A DNA stretch of 64,000 nucleotides. Source: Sphingosinicella flava (GTDB lineage: Bacteria > Pseudomonadota > Alphaproteobacteria > Sphingomonadales > Sphingomonadaceae). Positions within the stretch are counted from its first letter, which is position 1, and the number at the start of each line of letters is the position of its first letter. Location of the stretch: NCBI RefSeq assembly GCF_016025255.1, contig NZ_CP065592.1:2250122-2314121 (forward strand). The letters are read 5' to 3'. The notes beneath the pieces are model-generated. The model saw only the letters and a program-made list of their open reading frames with translations. It had not been told where the DNA came from and did no database searches. Both the position numbers and the translations under genes were made by a program. Shown here piece by piece: positions 37,476 through 48,390 of the stretch.

Positions 37476-39848
37476 TCATAGCGTCACGGTCCGCAAGCGC
37501 AGCGAGTTTCCAATCACAGCAACGGAGCTGACAGCCATCGCGGCCCCCGCAATGATTGGCGACAGCAATAACTCGAATGCCGGATAGAGTATTCCGGCCG
37601 CAATCGGCACGCCGGCCGCGTTGAAGACGAAGCTGAAGAAGAGGTTTTCGCGAATGTTGCGCATGGTCGCGCGGCTGAGCCGGCGGGCGCGGACGATGCC
37701 GGTCAACTCGCCTTTTACCAGCGTTACGGCGGCGCTTTCCATTGCAACGTCGGTCCCCGTGCCCATGGCGATGCCGACGTCAGCAGCAGCAAGCGCCGGT
37801 GCGTCATTGATGCCGTCGCCGGCCATGGCCACTCGGCGCCCCTTTTCCCGCAAGGCCTGAACTTTCGACTGCTTCTGCTCCGGCAGTACCTCGGCCAGCA
37901 GCTCGTCGATGCCAACCTTGCGCGCGACGGCCTCCGCCGTCCGCAGGTTGTCGCCGGTCATCATCACGACGTGAACGCCACTGCGCTGAAGATTGGTGAT
38001 CGCTTCTGCCGCGGTTTCCTTGACGGGATCGGCGACCACGAGAAGGCCGGCGAGCTTGCCATCGATGGCAGCGAACATCACCCCTCCGCCTTCTGACCGA
38101 TGCTCGTCGGCAACCATTTCGAGCGGCTGCGTGTCCACGCCGAGCTCGGACAGGAGCGTCTTGTTGCCCAGGGCGACCTCGCGTCCGGCAACACGGCCCG
38201 TCACCCCCTTACCGGTGTGCGACTGGAAATGCTCCGTCGACGGAATATCGAGGCCGCGCTCCTGAGTGCCCTCCACGATCGCTGCGGCGAGCGGATGCTC
38301 GCTCCCGCGCTCGAGCGCTGCTGCGAGACGCAGCACCTCCTGTTCCTCATGCCCGTTGGCGGGCTCTATGGCGGTAAGCTTGGGCTTACCGAGCGTCAGC
38401 GTGCCGGTCTTGTCCACCACGAGGGTGTCTATCTTCTCCATCAACTCGAGCGCTTCGGCATTCTTGACGAGCACGCCTGCGGTCGCGCCCCGTCCCGTTC
38501 CGACCATGATGGACATTGGTGTGGCGAGGCCCAGCGCACATGGGCACGCGATGATCAGCACTGCGATGGCGTTGACGAGCGCATGTGCAAGGCGGGGTTC
38601 GGGACCGGCAAGGCTCCACACCACGAAGGCGATCACCGCGACCAGAACGACGCCGGGAACGAACCAGGCCGAGACCTTGTCGGCCAGCGTTTGTATGGGT
38701 GCGCGCGAGCGTTGAGCTTCAGCCACCATGCGCACGATTTGCGACAGCATTGTGTCCCGGCCGACGCGCTGCGCCCGGATTAGGAGGCTGCCGGTGCCGT
38801 TCAACGTGGCGCCGACAAGCTTCTCGTTGACGACCTTCTCCACCGGGACCGGCTCGCCGCTGATCATGGATTCATCGACGAAACTGTGGCCTTCGACTAC
38901 CACCCCGTCGACCGGCACCTTTTCACCGGGCCGCACGCGCAACAGATCGCCGACGTGCACGTGCTCCAGCGGGATGTCCTCCTCCCTGCCATCCTCATGC
39001 ACCTTGCGCGCCGCCGTTGGAGCGAGCCCTAGCAGGGCCCGAATGGCTCGGCCGGTCGCCGATCGCGCCCTGAGCTCGAGGATCTGACCAAGCAGCACCA
39101 GTGTCGTGATGACCGCCGCGGCTTCGAAATAGACCGGCACCAACCCGCTCATCGTCCTGAGCGACGAAGGAAAGATCTCGGGCGCGAGCGTCGCAACGAC
39201 GCTGTAGCCGTAGGCGGCGCCGATGCCGAGGCCGATCAGCGTGAACATGTTGAGGTTGCGCGTCTTCAGGGAAGCCCAGAACCGGCCGAAGAACGGCCAG
39301 CCGCCCCAAAGGACGACGGGGGTCGCCAACGCAAGCTGTACCCAGATTGCAGTGCGCATAGCGATAGGCTCCCAACCGAGCAGCTCCATGCCGATTACCA
39401 GCAAGGCCAGCGGCACGGTGAAGGCCGTGCTGACCCAGAACCGGCGGCTCATGTCGATCAGTTCGGGGTTCAGACCTTCTTCGAGGGTCGGCTCCAGAGG
39501 CTCCAGCGCCATTCCGCAGATCGGGCATTGCCCAGGTCCATCGCGCCGGATTTGCGAGTGCATCGGGCACGTCCAGATCGTCCCTGCGGCAGCCGCGGGC
39601 AGCGCTGGCTGCTTCACCGCCGCGTCGTGGCTGGCCGGATTCAGGTAGGCGCCTATGTCAGCCCTGAACTTCTCAAGGCAGCGCGCACTGCAGAAGTAAT
39701 AGATCGCGTCACTTAGTTCCTGGCGGTGTTTCGCGGTCCCGGTATCGACCTTCATGCCACAGACCGGGTCGATGACGAACGCGGCGCGATCGGCGGTCGC
39801 CGCAGGCCCATGATGGTGCTCGTGTCCGCGGTGCTGGCACTCGGCCAT
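37476..39848 (-). CDS. Copper-type P1B ATPase with N-terminal YHS and HMBD domains
   Basis: This 790-residue heavy-metal-exporting ATPase has a His-rich start (HRGHEHHHG), a YHS domain with DPVCGM (25-70, two further Cys in FCSARC), then a heavy-metal-binding domain [22 protein letters not shown] (91-113). The P1B core has CPC at 435-437 in the sixth helix, phosphorylated Asp479 in DKTGT, and [13 protein letters not shown] plus the His/Met-rich N terminus indicates Cu(+) or Cu(2+)/Ag export rather than Zn/Cd. No CxxC HMA domain is present. The ATG at 39848 has AGAGGAAAG upstream. It lies 26 bp downstream of the DUF2933 gene, likely one operon. Confidence 0.92.
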   Translation of the reverse strand: MAECQHRGHEHHHGPAATADRAAFVIDPVCGMKVDTGTAKHRQELSDAIYYFCSARCLEKFRADIGAYLNPASHDAAVKQPALPAAAAGTIWTCPMHSQIRRDGPGQCPICGMALEPLEPTLEEGLNPELIDMSRRFWVSTAFTVPLALLVIGMELLGWEPIAMRTAIWVQLALATPVVLWGGWPFFGRFWASLKTRNLNMFTLIGLGIGAAYGYSVVATLAPEIFPSSLRTMSGLVPVYFEAAAVITTLVLLGQILELRARSATGRAIRALLGLAPTAARKVHEDGREEDIPLEHVHVGDLLRVRPGEKVPVDGVVVEGHSFVDESMISGEPVPVEKVVNEKLVGATLNGTGSLLIRAQRVGRDTMLSQIVRMVAEAQRSRAPIQTLADKVSAWFVPGVVLVAVIAFVVWSLAGPEPRLAHALVNAIAVLIIACPCALGLATPMSIMVGTGRGATAGVLVKNAEALELMEKIDTLVVDKTGTLTLGKPKLTAIEPANGHEEQEVLRLAAALERGSEHPLAAAIVEGTQERGLDIPSTEHFQSHTGKGVTGRVAGREVALGNKTLLSELGVDTQPLEMVADEHRSEGGGVMFAAIDGKLAGLLVVADPVKETAAEAITNLQRSGVHVVMMTGDNLRTAEAVARKVGIDELLAEVLPEQKQSKVQALREKGRRVAMAGDGINDAPALAAADVGIAMGTGTDVAMESAAVTLVKGELTGIVRARRLSRATMRNIRENLFFSFVFNAAGVPIAAGILYPAFELLLSPIIAGAAMAVSSVAVIGNSLRLRTVTL

Positions 39849-39874
39849 GACGCTTTCCTCTATGCGTTGACTCG

Positions 39875-40126
39875 TCATGCGGCGCCTTGTGAACCTTGAC
39901 ACGAAGTCAGGGTCAAACGGGCCGGTTTACTGGGTCGGGCGGAAGCATTGTCCCGGGAGCTGCGGCTATGTCGATGAGGCATGAACAGGTGCATCAACGG
40001 GCAAGACAGGAGGATGAGGAAGGGCAGGAAGTCCAGGACGTGCTGCCGATGCGATGAGAACAGAAGCAGCACCAGTCCAACGGCAGCCGGGATAACCAAC
40101 CACAGCACGTTTATGGTTATTTTCAT
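39875..40126 (-). CDS. DUF2933 small membrane protein
   Basis: An 83-residue protein with two hydrophobic segments (about 4-20 and 31-47), ending in a His/Arg-rich tail. The signature [30 protein letters not shown] matches DUF2933 proteins, which are often found next to copper-resistance genes. The ATG at 40126 has a strong AGGAGGGCC ribosome-binding site. An FNR/FixK-like box lies 50 bp upstream. It is transcribed with the P1B ATPase. Confidence 0.85.
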   Translation of the reverse strand: MKITINVLWLVIPAAVGLVLLLFSSHRQHVLDFLPFLILLSCPLMHLFMPHRHSRSSRDNASARPSKPARLTLTSCQGSQGAA

Positions 40127-40175
40127 ATCGGCCCTCCTGATTGGAGGACAATAACAATACACCACCCAAGGTGAT

Positions 40176-40189
40176 TTGACGAACATCAA
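40176..40189 (-). promoter_or_regulatory. FNR/FixK-like box
   Basis: TTGACGAACATCAA is an inverted repeat (TTGA-N6-TCAA) that differs at one base from the TTGAT-N4-ATCAA core used by FNR/FixK-type CRP-family regulators. It is 50 bp upstream of the DUF2933 start on the minus strand, which fits an upstream activator position for the DUF2933-copper ATPase pair. Confidence 0.55.
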
Positions 40190-40614
40190 TTTGGTAGCCG
40201 CTCCAATCGCGAGTATGACTACCTTCCAGGCTCCAAGGCCTAGAATCGCTCGCCTGCTGAGGCAGCTAAACCTGGAAAGCGGACCTCAGCCGAGGATGCC
40301 CGTGGCCAATACCGAGCCTATCACGAACATCAGTGCTGCGAAAGCCGCCGCCCGTTGAGAAACGGCAGAGATCACACGGGGGCTTGCAAGTCAAAAACGG
40401 CAACGCTTGTCCCCCTCGAAGAACCAGTCACGGTCTGTGTTCTAACCCGCTGATCGGCAGCGACACCGAGGAAATAGCTTGGAATTTGCGCGATTACGGC
40501 GGCCATTCTGCAAGGCCTCGCGAACTGGCAATGCCTCAGATCCTAGGTAGTGGAGATTGGCGACCTTCTGAGCTGCAGAGGGCGACAGAAAGGAGCGCTT
40601 CTCTCGATCTCCTA
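40190..40614. other. Gap without a convincing gene
   Basis: An open frame from 40333 to 40803 runs into the 3' part of the P2 ATPase gene in another frame and has no recognisable family. On the minus strand, the sequence around 40300-40370 translates to a short hydrophobic helix (LMFVIGSVLATGILG) with a stop after it, but it is too short to call. It may be decayed sequence. Nothing else is seen. Confidence 0.4.
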
Positions 40615-43074
40615 TCAGCTCCTGCTAAGGTCCAATTTCCGCCCTCCATATCTACCGTTCGAAGCCATCTTAATCATGAGGCAAGCAGCTGCGGCGATGG
40701 TGCCCATTCCGAAGGTGAGCAGCCAGAGATGAGCAGGGAGTGGGTTGAGATGGAGCCATGCCGCGACGGGGGTGAGAGGAAGGCCTGTCGAAAGCCAGGC
40801 TAGACCTGCGATCGCCGCTGGTACCTTGCCGCCTTGGGAAAGCAGCAAGGTCAATGCTCCCAGCGCGGAGACGAGGCATATGAGGGCGGCTGCGCGCGCT
40901 TGCCCAATGCCGAGATCGAGAGCGCCTAGAAAGGCGAGGATGACGGCCCCGGTGATCAGCGCGCCGGTGGCGGCGATGACGATCCATTCGGGCGCCGAAA
41001 AGAAGTTCGGCTCCGGGGCCGGCACGGGCTTTCCGGTGGGCCTGCTGGCAAATGCCAGGATCGAGGAGGGGTGGATGAGGAGTTCGAGCCAGACGATGTG
41101 TACCGGCAAATAGAGGAGCGGATAGCCCAAGAAGGGCACCGCCGCCGCCGAGAGGACGAGCGGGATGTGGATCATGAGCAGGAAGGCGAAACTGCGCTTC
41201 AAATTGGCGAAAAGCTGACGCCCTTCCGCGATCGCGTCGACGATGGTGCCGAGATTGTCGTCGAGGAGGACGATGTCGGCGATTTCGCGGGCGCTGCGTG
41301 TGCCTTTAAGGCCCATGGCGATGCCGACATCCGCCTCGCGCAAAGCGGGGACGTCGTTCACGCCGTCGCCGGTAACGGCTATGACAGCGCCGGGCTGTCT
41401 TAGAGCCGCGACGACCTCCTTTTTCTGAGATGGGGAGACGCGGGCGAAGACGTCGGCGGGCATCGGCGCGCCATCGGCCAAGCCGGCCTCCAGCTGTTCG
41501 CCGGTAATAATGGCCGGATCGCTGGCAATGCCGGCTTGCCGTGCGATAGCCGCCGCGGTTTCGGGATGGTCGCCGGTGACCATCACGACCTTCACGCCAT
41601 ATTGCCCGGCGCGCGCGAGGGCATCCCGCGCGGTCGGTTTCAGCGGATCGGCAAAGCCGAGGAGGCCGATCAATTTATAGCCGCCGCGCGGCTCTTCCGC
41701 AGGGGGGCTTGGGGATGTCTCCTGCATCGCGCAGCCGATAACTTTCTCGGCGCGTCGGCTCGCCTTGCCGATCTCCCCGAGCCAGTGTTGCCGTTCGTCC
41801 GGAGCGAGATCGCACGCGGCGATCACCTCTTCGGCGGCCCCCTTGATGACCAGCAGCCCGCACCCCTCGCCGCCGGTCCAGAACGCAGCTTCGTGACGCC
41901 GCCCCTCCGTGAAAGGATAAAGGCGCTTTAACGACCAGGATGGATCGAGCGGCGGCGCCCGCGCCGCGATCGCCGCATCGAGCGGGTCGTGAGCACCGCT
42001 TTGGGCGGCCATCGAGGCGGCACGGAGCAGATCGTTCTCGTCCGTCCCGCGCGCCGGCAGGAGCGAGGAGAGGCTGAGGCGGCCTTCGGTAATGGTGCCG
42101 GTCTTGTCCGTGCAGATGATCGACACCCGGCCGATATTCTCCACCGCCATTGCGTGCCGGACGAGGGCGCGGCGGCGGGCGAGGTGGACGACGCCGGCCG
42201 CGAGGAAGAAGGTGAGAACAACCGGAAACTCTTCCGGAATGGCCGCGACCGCAAGGGTGGCCGCGCTGATCAGGGCATCGAGAAGGCCGAAGCCTTGCCA
42301 CAGGCGGACGGCCGCTAGCAGGAAGCAAAGCGCGAGCGCCCCGGCGAGCAGGATGCGGACGAGACCGAGCACCGCCTTTTGCAGCCGCGTCTGTCCCGTG
42401 GGACCGGCCATCGCCGTCTGGACGATCTGGCCGTAAAGGGTGTCCTGGCCCGTAAAGACGACGATCATGAAGGCCTTGCCGGTGAGAAGGCGGGTTCCGG
42501 CAGAAACCCAATTTTCCTCGGCGATGCCCAGGCTGTCCTCGATTGCTGCCAAACCCGTCTTCCCGACCGGATTGGCCTCACCGGTCAGGACGGATTCGTC
42601 GACTTCCACCCCTTTGCCCGAAAGGACCAGGCCGTCGGCGGGGAAAGAGGCGCCAGCCTCGACGATCGCGATGTCACCGGGCACCAATTCTTCGGCCGCG
42701 ATCGTTATCCTTTGCCCGCGCCGCACGACCAGCGCGGAGGCGGCGAGCACGCTGCCCAGCGCTTCGATCGACACTTCCGCGCGGCGATGGAGAAAGAAGT
42801 CCATCCCGACGAGCGGAATGATGGCAAGCGCGAGGATCGCCGCATCGCGATAATCACCGACCAGCATGAAGAGGAGACCGGTGAGCAGCAGGAACCAGAT
42901 CATCGGATCCCGCGCCGTGTCGCGCGCCAGTGCCGCGCCGGAATGGGGCGGGCGTTCCGCGATGCGATTGGGCCCGAATATCGTTCGCCGCGCCGATGCC
43001 TCGTCGTCGCTCAAGCCCAGCCCGGCATCGGTTCGCAAGAGGGGCAGCCGATCGGCGGGAATGGGCCGCCGCAC
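40615..43074 (-). CDS. P2-type cation-transporting ATPase
   Basis: The 819-residue ATPase has the P-type layout: a cation-ATPase N domain (TDAGLGLSDDEASARR), an actuator TGE motif (LTGEANPV near 164), a membrane segment AIPEEFPV (279-285) in the position of the PEGLP motif, phosphorylated Asp323 in DKTGTITEG, and GDGVNDVPAL. The helix-4 PEEFP signature differs from Ca2+/Mg2+ pumps (PEGLP), so the transported ion (H+, Mg2+, Ca2+ or K+) cannot be assigned. Its GTG start is one base after the universal stress protein stop, implying coupling. Similar ATPases occur in stress and dormancy clusters. Confidence 0.9.
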   Translation of the reverse strand: MRRPIPADRLPLLRTDAGLGLSDDEASARRTIFGPNRIAERPPHSGAALARDTARDPMIWFLLLTGLLFMLVGDYRDAAILALAIIPLVGMDFFLHRRAEVSIEALGSVLAASALVVRRGQRITIAAEELVPGDIAIVEAGASFPADGLVLSGKGVEVDESVLTGEANPVGKTGLAAIEDSLGIAEENWVSAGTRLLTGKAFMIVVFTGQDTLYGQIVQTAMAGPTGQTRLQKAVLGLVRILLAGALALCFLLAAVRLWQGFGLLDALISAATLAVAAIPEEFPVVLTFFLAAGVVHLARRRALVRHAMAVENIGRVSIICTDKTGTITEGRLSLSSLLPARGTDENDLLRAASMAAQSGAHDPLDAAIAARAPPLDPSWSLKRLYPFTEGRRHEAAFWTGGEGCGLLVIKGAAEEVIAACDLAPDERQHWLGEIGKASRRAEKVIGCAMQETSPSPPAEEPRGGYKLIGLLGFADPLKPTARDALARAGQYGVKVVMVTGDHPETAAAIARQAGIASDPAIITGEQLEAGLADGAPMPADVFARVSPSQKKEVVAALRQPGAVIAVTGDGVNDVPALREADVGIAMGLKGTRSAREIADIVLLDDNLGTIVDAIAEGRQLFANLKRSFAFLLMIHIPLVLSAAAVPFLGYPLLYLPVHIVWLELLIHPSSILAFASRPTGKPVPAPEPNFFSAPEWIVIAATGALITGAVILAFLGALDLGIGQARAAALICLVSALGALTLLLSQGGKVPAAIAGLAWLSTGLPLTPVAAWLHLNPLPAHLWLLTFGMGTIAAAACLMIKMASNGRYGGRKLDLSRS

Positions 43075-43075
43075 G

Positions 43076-43498
43076 TCATTCCCTCACGATGAAGACGGAA
43101 CAATCGGCATGCCGGACGACGCCCGCCGCGTGGGCGCCAATCAGATAATCCTTCATCTCCGGCCGATGGGCGGACATGACGATGAGGTCCGCGCCCAGCT
43201 CCCGCGCGTCGCCGATGATGCTTCTCCAGATATTCCCGCTGCCGACGCGCGTGGAAATTTCCGGCGGCTCCCTGATCTCGGAGGCAAGGTTGGCGAGGCG
43301 GGCTTCGGCGACGGAAAGGAGTTCGCGATAGCCGATTGCCGACCATTCCGCTTTCGCCGCCGCATGGGCGTTGCTGATCACCGTATAAAGTGTGAGGCGG
43401 GCGCGGAAGTGCCGGGCGAGCGAGAGCGCGACGGGCAAAGCCGCTCGCCAACTGCTCGGCTCGTCGAGGTCGAGCGGGAGAAGGATGTGCGAGAACAT
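43076..43498 (-). CDS. Universal stress protein (single UspA domain)
   Basis: A 140-residue UspA-fold protein: FSHILLPLDLD start, an ATP-type loop VRHADCSVFIV near the end, and the middle VMSAHRPEMKDYLIGAHA segment, which resembles the G-2x-G-9x-G(S/T) pattern only partly. The ATG at 43498 has GGGAGAAGG upstream. It lies between the CBS gene and the P2 ATPase in a probable three-gene operon (CBS-Usp-ATPase), downstream of the 18-bp motif at 44031. Confidence 0.88.
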   Translation of the reverse strand: MFSHILLPLDLDEPSSWRAALPVALSLARHFRARLTLYTVISNAHAAAKAEWSAIGYRELLSVAEARLANLASEIREPPEISTRVGSGNIWRSIIGDARELGADLIVMSAHRPEMKDYLIGAHAAGVVRHADCSVFIVRE

Positions 43499-43515
43499 GC
43501 CTTCTCCCCGCCCCG

Positions 43516-43959
43516 TCACGCGAGAATCGTCTGGCAATGGCGGCCGGAGGGACGAGCGATGCTGCTCAGTGCCTCGCCGACTTCCTCCTCATCGTCGCCC
43601 TCGCGCGCCGCGTCGCTGATCGACACGATGCCGATCAGCCCGCCGTCCTTGGCGGTGACCGGCATCCGGCGAACCTGTTCCTGGCCCATGCGATCGAGAA
43701 CATCGTCGAGATCGTCGTCTTCGCGGCAGGTTTCGACATCCTCGGACATGACGCGGAGCACCGGGGCACCGTGATGCAGGCCGCCGCCGACGCCGCGTAT
43801 GGCGATGTCGCGGTCGGTGATCATGCCGACCAGCATTCCATCGTCAACGACGGGCAAGGCCCCCACATCCATTTCGCCCATCATCTTGGCGGCATCGGCG
43901 ATGGTGTGGGTGGGGCTGATCGTTTCGACCGAAGGGGTCATGATATTCCTGACCTTCAT
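43516..43959 (-). CDS. CBS-domain pair protein
   Basis: A 147-residue protein made almost entirely of two CBS domains. The first starts MKVRNIMTPSVETISPTHTIADAAKMM and contains GMITDRDIAIRGV; the second covers LRVMSEDVETCREDDDL and RRMPVTAKDGGLIGIVSISD. Such stand-alone CBS pairs bind adenosine nucleotides and act as energy sensors. They are frequent in hypoxic or stationary-phase clusters (for example Hrp1 in mycobacteria). The ATG at 43959 has AAGGAGAAA upstream. The shared 18-bp motif sits 72 bp upstream. Confidence 0.9.
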   Translation of the reverse strand: MKVRNIMTPSVETISPTHTIADAAKMMGEMDVGALPVVDDGMLVGMITDRDIAIRGVGGGLHHGAPVLRVMSEDVETCREDDDLDDVLDRMGQEQVRRMPVTAKDGGLIGIVSISDAAREGDDEEEVGEALSSIARPSGRHCQTILA

Positions 43960-44030
43960 GGCATTTCTCCTTGGAATGGGGCGACTCTGCTTCCGGACGG
44001 AGATGATCGGCAAAGCGCGGGGCCGGACAA

Positions 44031-44048
44031 ATCCGGGATGTTACGGAT
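44031..44048 (-). promoter_or_regulatory. 18-bp motif, copy 1 (upstream of CBS gene)
   Basis: ATCCGGGATGTTACGGAT (plus strand) is identical to the reverse complement of 58453-58470. It is itself partly palindromic (ATCCG-N8-CGGAT). It is 72 bp upstream of the CBS start and 58 bp upstream of the divergent ABC transporter start, so it could serve either side. With respect to the CBS gene it has the same orientation as copies upstream of a Usp gene and of PEP synthase. Confidence 0.7.
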
Positions 44049-44105
44049 TGGGGACCGCTCCCGCCTCTCTTAGCCTCGATCGGTCCTGAACCGATCGGAA
44101 GGCGG

Positions 44106-44810
44106 ATGGCGGCGGTCTATAGGGTTGAAGGTCTCACCAAGACCTATGGCAGCGGCGCCGGAACGGTTCATGCCCTGCGCGGCGTGGACCTCGACGTCGA
44201 GGAAGGCTCGATGGCGGTTCTCCTCGGCCCCTCCGGCTCGGGCAAGTCGACCCTGCTCAATATCCTTGGCGGTCTGGACACCGCGACGGCCGGGCAGGTG
44301 CTGTTCTACGGCCTCGATCTCACCGCCTGCGACGAGGATCAGCTGACCGAATACCGGCGCAAAAGTGTCGGCTTCGTCTTCCAATTTTACAATCTCATCG
44401 CTTCCTTGACCGCGCGGGAGAATGTGGCGCTGATCACGGAGATTGCGGAAAACCCGCTCGATCCCGCCGAGGCGTTGCGCATCGTCGGCCTTGAAGCGCG
44501 GGTCGACCATTTCCCGTCCCAGCTTTCAGGCGGGGAGCAGCAGCGTGTCGCCATCGCCCGCGCCATCGCCAAGCAACCCAAGGTGCTTTTGTGCGACGAG
44601 CCGACCGGCGCGCTCGACAGCGCCACGGGCACGCGCGTCCTGTCCGCGATCGAGGCGGTGAACGAGAAGCTCGGCACCACCAGCCTCGTCATCACCCACA
44701 ATGCCGTCATCGCCGACATGGCGGACGAGGTGATCCTGTTCGGCGACGGGCGGATCGCCGGGCGGCGCGAAAATGCGGCGCGCAAGGCCGCGTCGGAGCT
44801 GCGCTGGTGA
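44106..44810 (+). CDS. ABC transporter ATP-binding protein (MacB/LolD-like)
   Basis: This 234-residue ATPase subunit has Walker [10 protein letters not shown] at 41-49, Q-loop FVFQFYNL, signature [14 protein letters not shown], Walker [12 protein letters not shown] and H-loop VITHN. The FQFYNLIA and GALDS segments place it in the MacB/LolD/FtsE-like subfamily that works with FtsX-type permeases and energises mechanotransmission rather than simple transport. The following permease overlaps its stop by 4 bp (GTGA). An HlyD protein follows, completing a probable tripartite exporter. Confidence 0.92.
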   Translation: MAAVYRVEGLTKTYGSGAGTVHALRGVDLDVEEGSMAVLLGPSGSGKSTLLNILGGLDTATAGQVLFYGLDLTACDEDQLTEYRRKSVGFVFQFYNLIASLTARENVALITEIAENPLDPAEALRIVGLEARVDHFPSQLSGGEQQRVAIARAIAKQPKVLLCDEPTGALDSATGTRVLSAIEAVNEKLGTTSLVITHNAVIADMADEVILFGDGRIAGRRENAARKAASELRW

Positions 44811-47197
44811 TCGGCTTCCGCTCCGTCCTCACGACGAAATTGCTGCGCGACCTCTGGCGCTTGCGTGCCCAATCCTTCGCCATCGCGCTCGTCATCGCGG
44901 CGGGCGTGGGCATGGTGGTGATGTCGTTCGGGATGATCCGCTCGCTGGAGGCGAGCCGCGATGCTTATTACGAGCGCTACCGCTTCGCCGATCTATTCGC
45001 GCCCGTGAAGCGCGCGCCCGAGACGGTGATGAACGACATCCGGCGGATCGAAGGCGTCGCGGTCGCGGAAAGCCGGGTGAGCGCAGGCGCCGTGCTCGAC
45101 ATCCCGGGCATCATGGAGCCGGTTGCCGCACGTGTCCTGTCCCTGCCGCCGGGGCAACAGCCCGCTCTCAATCGGCTGGTACTGCGAAGCGGGCGGTTGC
45201 CCGAGCCCGGCCAGCCCGACGAGGCCGTGACGAACGAAGCCTTTGCCAATGCCGCGCGCCTCGCGCCCGGCGACACGGTGAAGGCGCTTCTCTATGGCAA
45301 GCAGGTGGAGCTGCGCCTTGTCGGGATCGTGCTGTCGCCCGAATATGTCTATGCCGTGCCGCCCGGCCAGATTTTTCCGGACAATCGCCGCTTCGGCGCG
45401 CTCTGGATGAACCGGGAGCCGCTCGCCGCCACGCTCGACCTGACCGATGCCTTCAACGAAGCGGTGATCAGGCTGGAGCCGCGAGCGAGCGAGGCCGAGG
45501 TGACCCGCCGTCTCGACCTGCTCCTCGAACCCTATGGCGCGCCGGGCGCTTATGGCCGCGACCTTCAAATATCGAACCGCTTCGTCACCAACGAGATCGG
45601 CCAGCTCCGCACCACCGTCGAGATCCTGCCGCCCATCTTCCTCGGCGTCGCGGCCTTCCTTCTCAACATCGTGCTCGCCCGCCTCGTCGATACGGAGCGT
45701 GAGGTGATCGGGCTGATGAAGGCGTTCGGCTATCGCAGCCGCGACGTGATGGCGCATTATATGACGCTCGCCTTGCTGCTTTCGGCGGGCGGGCTGGTGC
45801 TCGGCGTCATCCTCGGCACCTGGCTCGGGCGCGAGCTCGCCACGCTCTACCAGCGCTTCTTCACCTTCCCCTTGCTGGAATTTCGCGCGGGCACCGACGT
45901 TTACCTGATCGCGGCGGGCGTGACGCTCGCCGCCGTCCTCGCGGGGGCCATTGCCGCCGTCCGCCGCGCCGCCAGGCTCGCGCCCGCCGAAGCGATGCGC
46001 CCGCCGGTCCCGCCCGATTTTTCCGGCCGCCTCGTCGCACTCGCAAGCCGCATCGGGCCGGACGAGCCGACCCGCATGATCCTGCGCGGCCTGCTCCGGC
46101 GCCCCCTGCGCTCAATGCTCACCATCGCCGGGCTGTCCCTGGCGCTCGGCCTCTACATCGCGTCGGCGAGCGCGACGGACAATGTCGAGCGGATGATCGC
46201 CCTCATCTTCGGCAAGTCCCAGCGCGCCAATATCATCGTCTCCTTCGTCGAGGCGCGGGACGCGCGCGCGCTTCATGACCTCGCCCACTTTCCCGGCGTC
46301 CTGCGCGTCGAACCGTTCCGCGCAGTGGGTGCGCGGCTTGTCGCGGGGCATGTCGTCGAGCGGGAAGGCCTCAGCAGTGCCGACGCGGAGTCCGACCTTC
46401 GCCGCGTGATCGACATCGAGGGCCGCCTGGTGGCGCTGCCGCCCGCCGGAGTGGTCCTCTCGAAACGGATCGCCGAGCAATTGGGCGTGAAGCCCGGCGA
46501 TACTTTCCGTGCGGAAGTGACGGAGGGCGACCGGCCGGTGCTGCCTCTTCAGGTCGCGCGAGTGATCGACAGCCCGATCGGCTCATCGGCCACCGTCGAT
46601 CGCACCTTGCTCAACCGTCTGCTGCGCGAAGGGGACACGATATCGGGCGCCTATCTACTGGTCGACAGCAGCCGTCTCCCGGCGCTTTACGCCGCGCTCA
46701 AGGGCACGCCGCTCGTCGCCAACGTCACCAGCTTCTCGGCCACGGTGCAAAGCCTGCGCGACACGATCGCGCAGAATATGGGCATCGTCACCCTGTTCAA
46801 CACGGGCTTTGCCTGTCTGATCGTGGTCGGCGTCGTCTATAACAGCGCGCGCATCAGCCTTGCCGAGCGGGCACGCGATCTCGCCTCGCTTCGCGTGCTC
46901 GGTTTCCGCCGCGCCGAAACTGCTTTCGTGCTCTTGGGGGAGCTTGCGATCCTGGTGCTGACCGCCATCCCCTTCGGCATCCTGTTCGGCATCGGCCTCT
47001 CGCTCTACGTCACCCATCGCTACAGCACGTCGGGGGACGGCCATGCCGATCTCTACACCATCCCCTTCGGCATGAACGTCAGCACCGTCGCGGACGGGGT
47101 GCTGATCGTCGGAGCGGCAGCCGTCGTCACTGCGCTGCTTATCAGAATGCGGGTCGACCGGCTCGATCTCATCCGCGCGCTCAAGACGCGGGAGTGA
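44807..47197 (+). CDS. FtsX-like ABC permease
   Basis: This 796-residue membrane protein has two copies of an FtsX-like permease unit: an N-terminal helix ([20 protein letters not shown]), a large periplasmic domain (about 50-280), three helices around 280-420, then a second helix near 450 ([16 protein letters not shown]), another periplasmic domain and three final helices. The GTG start at 44807 overlaps the ATPase stop. The open frame upstream of it is antisense-free shadow of the ATPase gene. Together with the ATPase and HlyD genes it probably exports or extracts a lipid or peptide; the substrate is unknown. Confidence 0.87.
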   Translation: MIGFRSVLTTKLLRDLWRLRAQSFAIALVIAAGVGMVVMSFGMIRSLEASRDAYYERYRFADLFAPVKRAPETVMNDIRRIEGVAVAESRVSAGAVLDIPGIMEPVAARVLSLPPGQQPALNRLVLRSGRLPEPGQPDEAVTNEAFANAARLAPGDTVKALLYGKQVELRLVGIVLSPEYVYAVPPGQIFPDNRRFGALWMNREPLAATLDLTDAFNEAVIRLEPRASEAEVTRRLDLLLEPYGAPGAYGRDLQISNRFVTNEIGQLRTTVEILPPIFLGVAAFLLNIVLARLVDTEREVIGLMKAFGYRSRDVMAHYMTLALLLSAGGLVLGVILGTWLGRELATLYQRFFTFPLLEFRAGTDVYLIAAGVTLAAVLAGAIAAVRRAARLAPAEAMRPPVPPDFSGRLVALASRIGPDEPTRMILRGLLRRPLRSMLTIAGLSLALGLYIASASATDNVERMIALIFGKSQRANIIVSFVEARDARALHDLAHFPGVLRVEPFRAVGARLVAGHVVEREGLSSADAESDLRRVIDIEGRLVALPPAGVVLSKRIAEQLGVKPGDTFRAEVTEGDRPVLPLQVARVIDSPIGSSATVDRTLLNRLLREGDTISGAYLLVDSSRLPALYAALKGTPLVANVTSFSATVQSLRDTIAQNMGIVTLFNTGFACLIVVGVVYNSARISLAERARDLASLRVLGFRRAETAFVLLGELAILVLTAIPFGILFGIGLSLYVTHRYSTSGDGHADLYTIPFGMNVSTVADGVLIVGAAAVVTALLIRMRVDRLDLIRALKTRE

Positions 47198-47201
47198 AGG
47201 G

Positions 47202-48390
47202 ATGGCGGGCAAGATCCTCACCGGCCCCCGCATCGTCACCGCTCTGGTGGCGCTCGCCGTCGCGATCGCGCTCTTCTTTGCCCTGCGTACGCCTGCAATC
47301 GAGGTCGAGGCGGGAGAGGTTTCGCGCGGACCGCTCGTCGTCACGGTCGGCGACCTTGGCGAGACGCGGGTGCGCGATCTCTATGTCGTCTCGGCGCCCG
47401 TGTCGGGCGAGATGGAGCGCGTGCCGCTGAAGCCGGGCGCACCGCTCGTGCCGGGCCGGACGGTGCTTGCCCGCATCGTCCCCGCCGATCCCGCGCCGCT
47501 AGATGCCCGCAGCCTCGCCGAAGCGCGGGCGAACGTGCGCGCCGCGGAAGCCCAGCTCGCTGCCGCCCGCGCCCGCGTCTCCACCGCGCGCGCCAATGCG
47601 GTGGCGACGGACCGGACATTCGCGCGGATCGCCGATCTTGCCGGGCGCGGCTTCGCCTCCCGCGCCCAGCTCGACGAAGCCCGCGCCGCCCGCGATTCCG
47701 GCCGCGCGGCCGTTTCGGAAAGCGTGAATATGGCCGAGGCCGCCGTCGAAGCCCTGGCCGCAGCCAATGCCGCGTTGATCGTGCCGGGAAGCGGCGGCGC
47801 GGGCCGGGGCGCGGTCGCAGTCACCTCGCCCGTTCCTGGCTATGTGCTCACCGTTCCCCAGGAAAGCGCGCGCGTTGTCCTCGCCGGGACTCCAATCGTG
47901 GAAGTCGGCGATCCCGAGCGCTTGGAGATCGTCAGCGACCTCCTCTCCTCCGATGCCGTTCAGGTGCGGCCCGGCGCGCCGGTGGAGATCGACGCCTGGG
48001 GCGGAGATCGTCCGCTGAGAGGCAGGGTGCGGCTTGTCGAGCCGTTCGGCTTCACCAAATTTTCCGCCCTCGGCGTCGAGGAGCAGAGGGTGAATGTGAT
48101 CATCGACTTCGCCGAGCCGCGCGCCACCTTCGAACGCCTCGGCCATGGCTATCGCGCCGACGTCCGGATCGCGACCTGGGCGGCGCGCGACGTGCTGCGC
48201 GTCCCCATCAGCGCCCTGTTCCGCTCCGGGCCGGACTGGGCCCTGTTCGTGATTCAGGATGGAAGCGCCCGTCTTCGCAAGGTGAAGATCGGCCATATCA
48301 ACGACACGTTCGGAGAAGTGGAAGCCGGCCTGAAAGCGGGCGACCGGGTGATCCTCCATCCCGGCGACAAGGTCGCCGACGGCGTGGAGG

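Noticed and set aside
37351-37587. Open frame downstream of the small lipoprotein
   Set aside because: It overlaps the 3' end of the copper ATPase gene and shows no family features.
40333-40803. Open frame between the two ATPase genes
   Set aside because: It runs antisense into the P2 ATPase gene, with no ribosome-binding site or recognisable domain.
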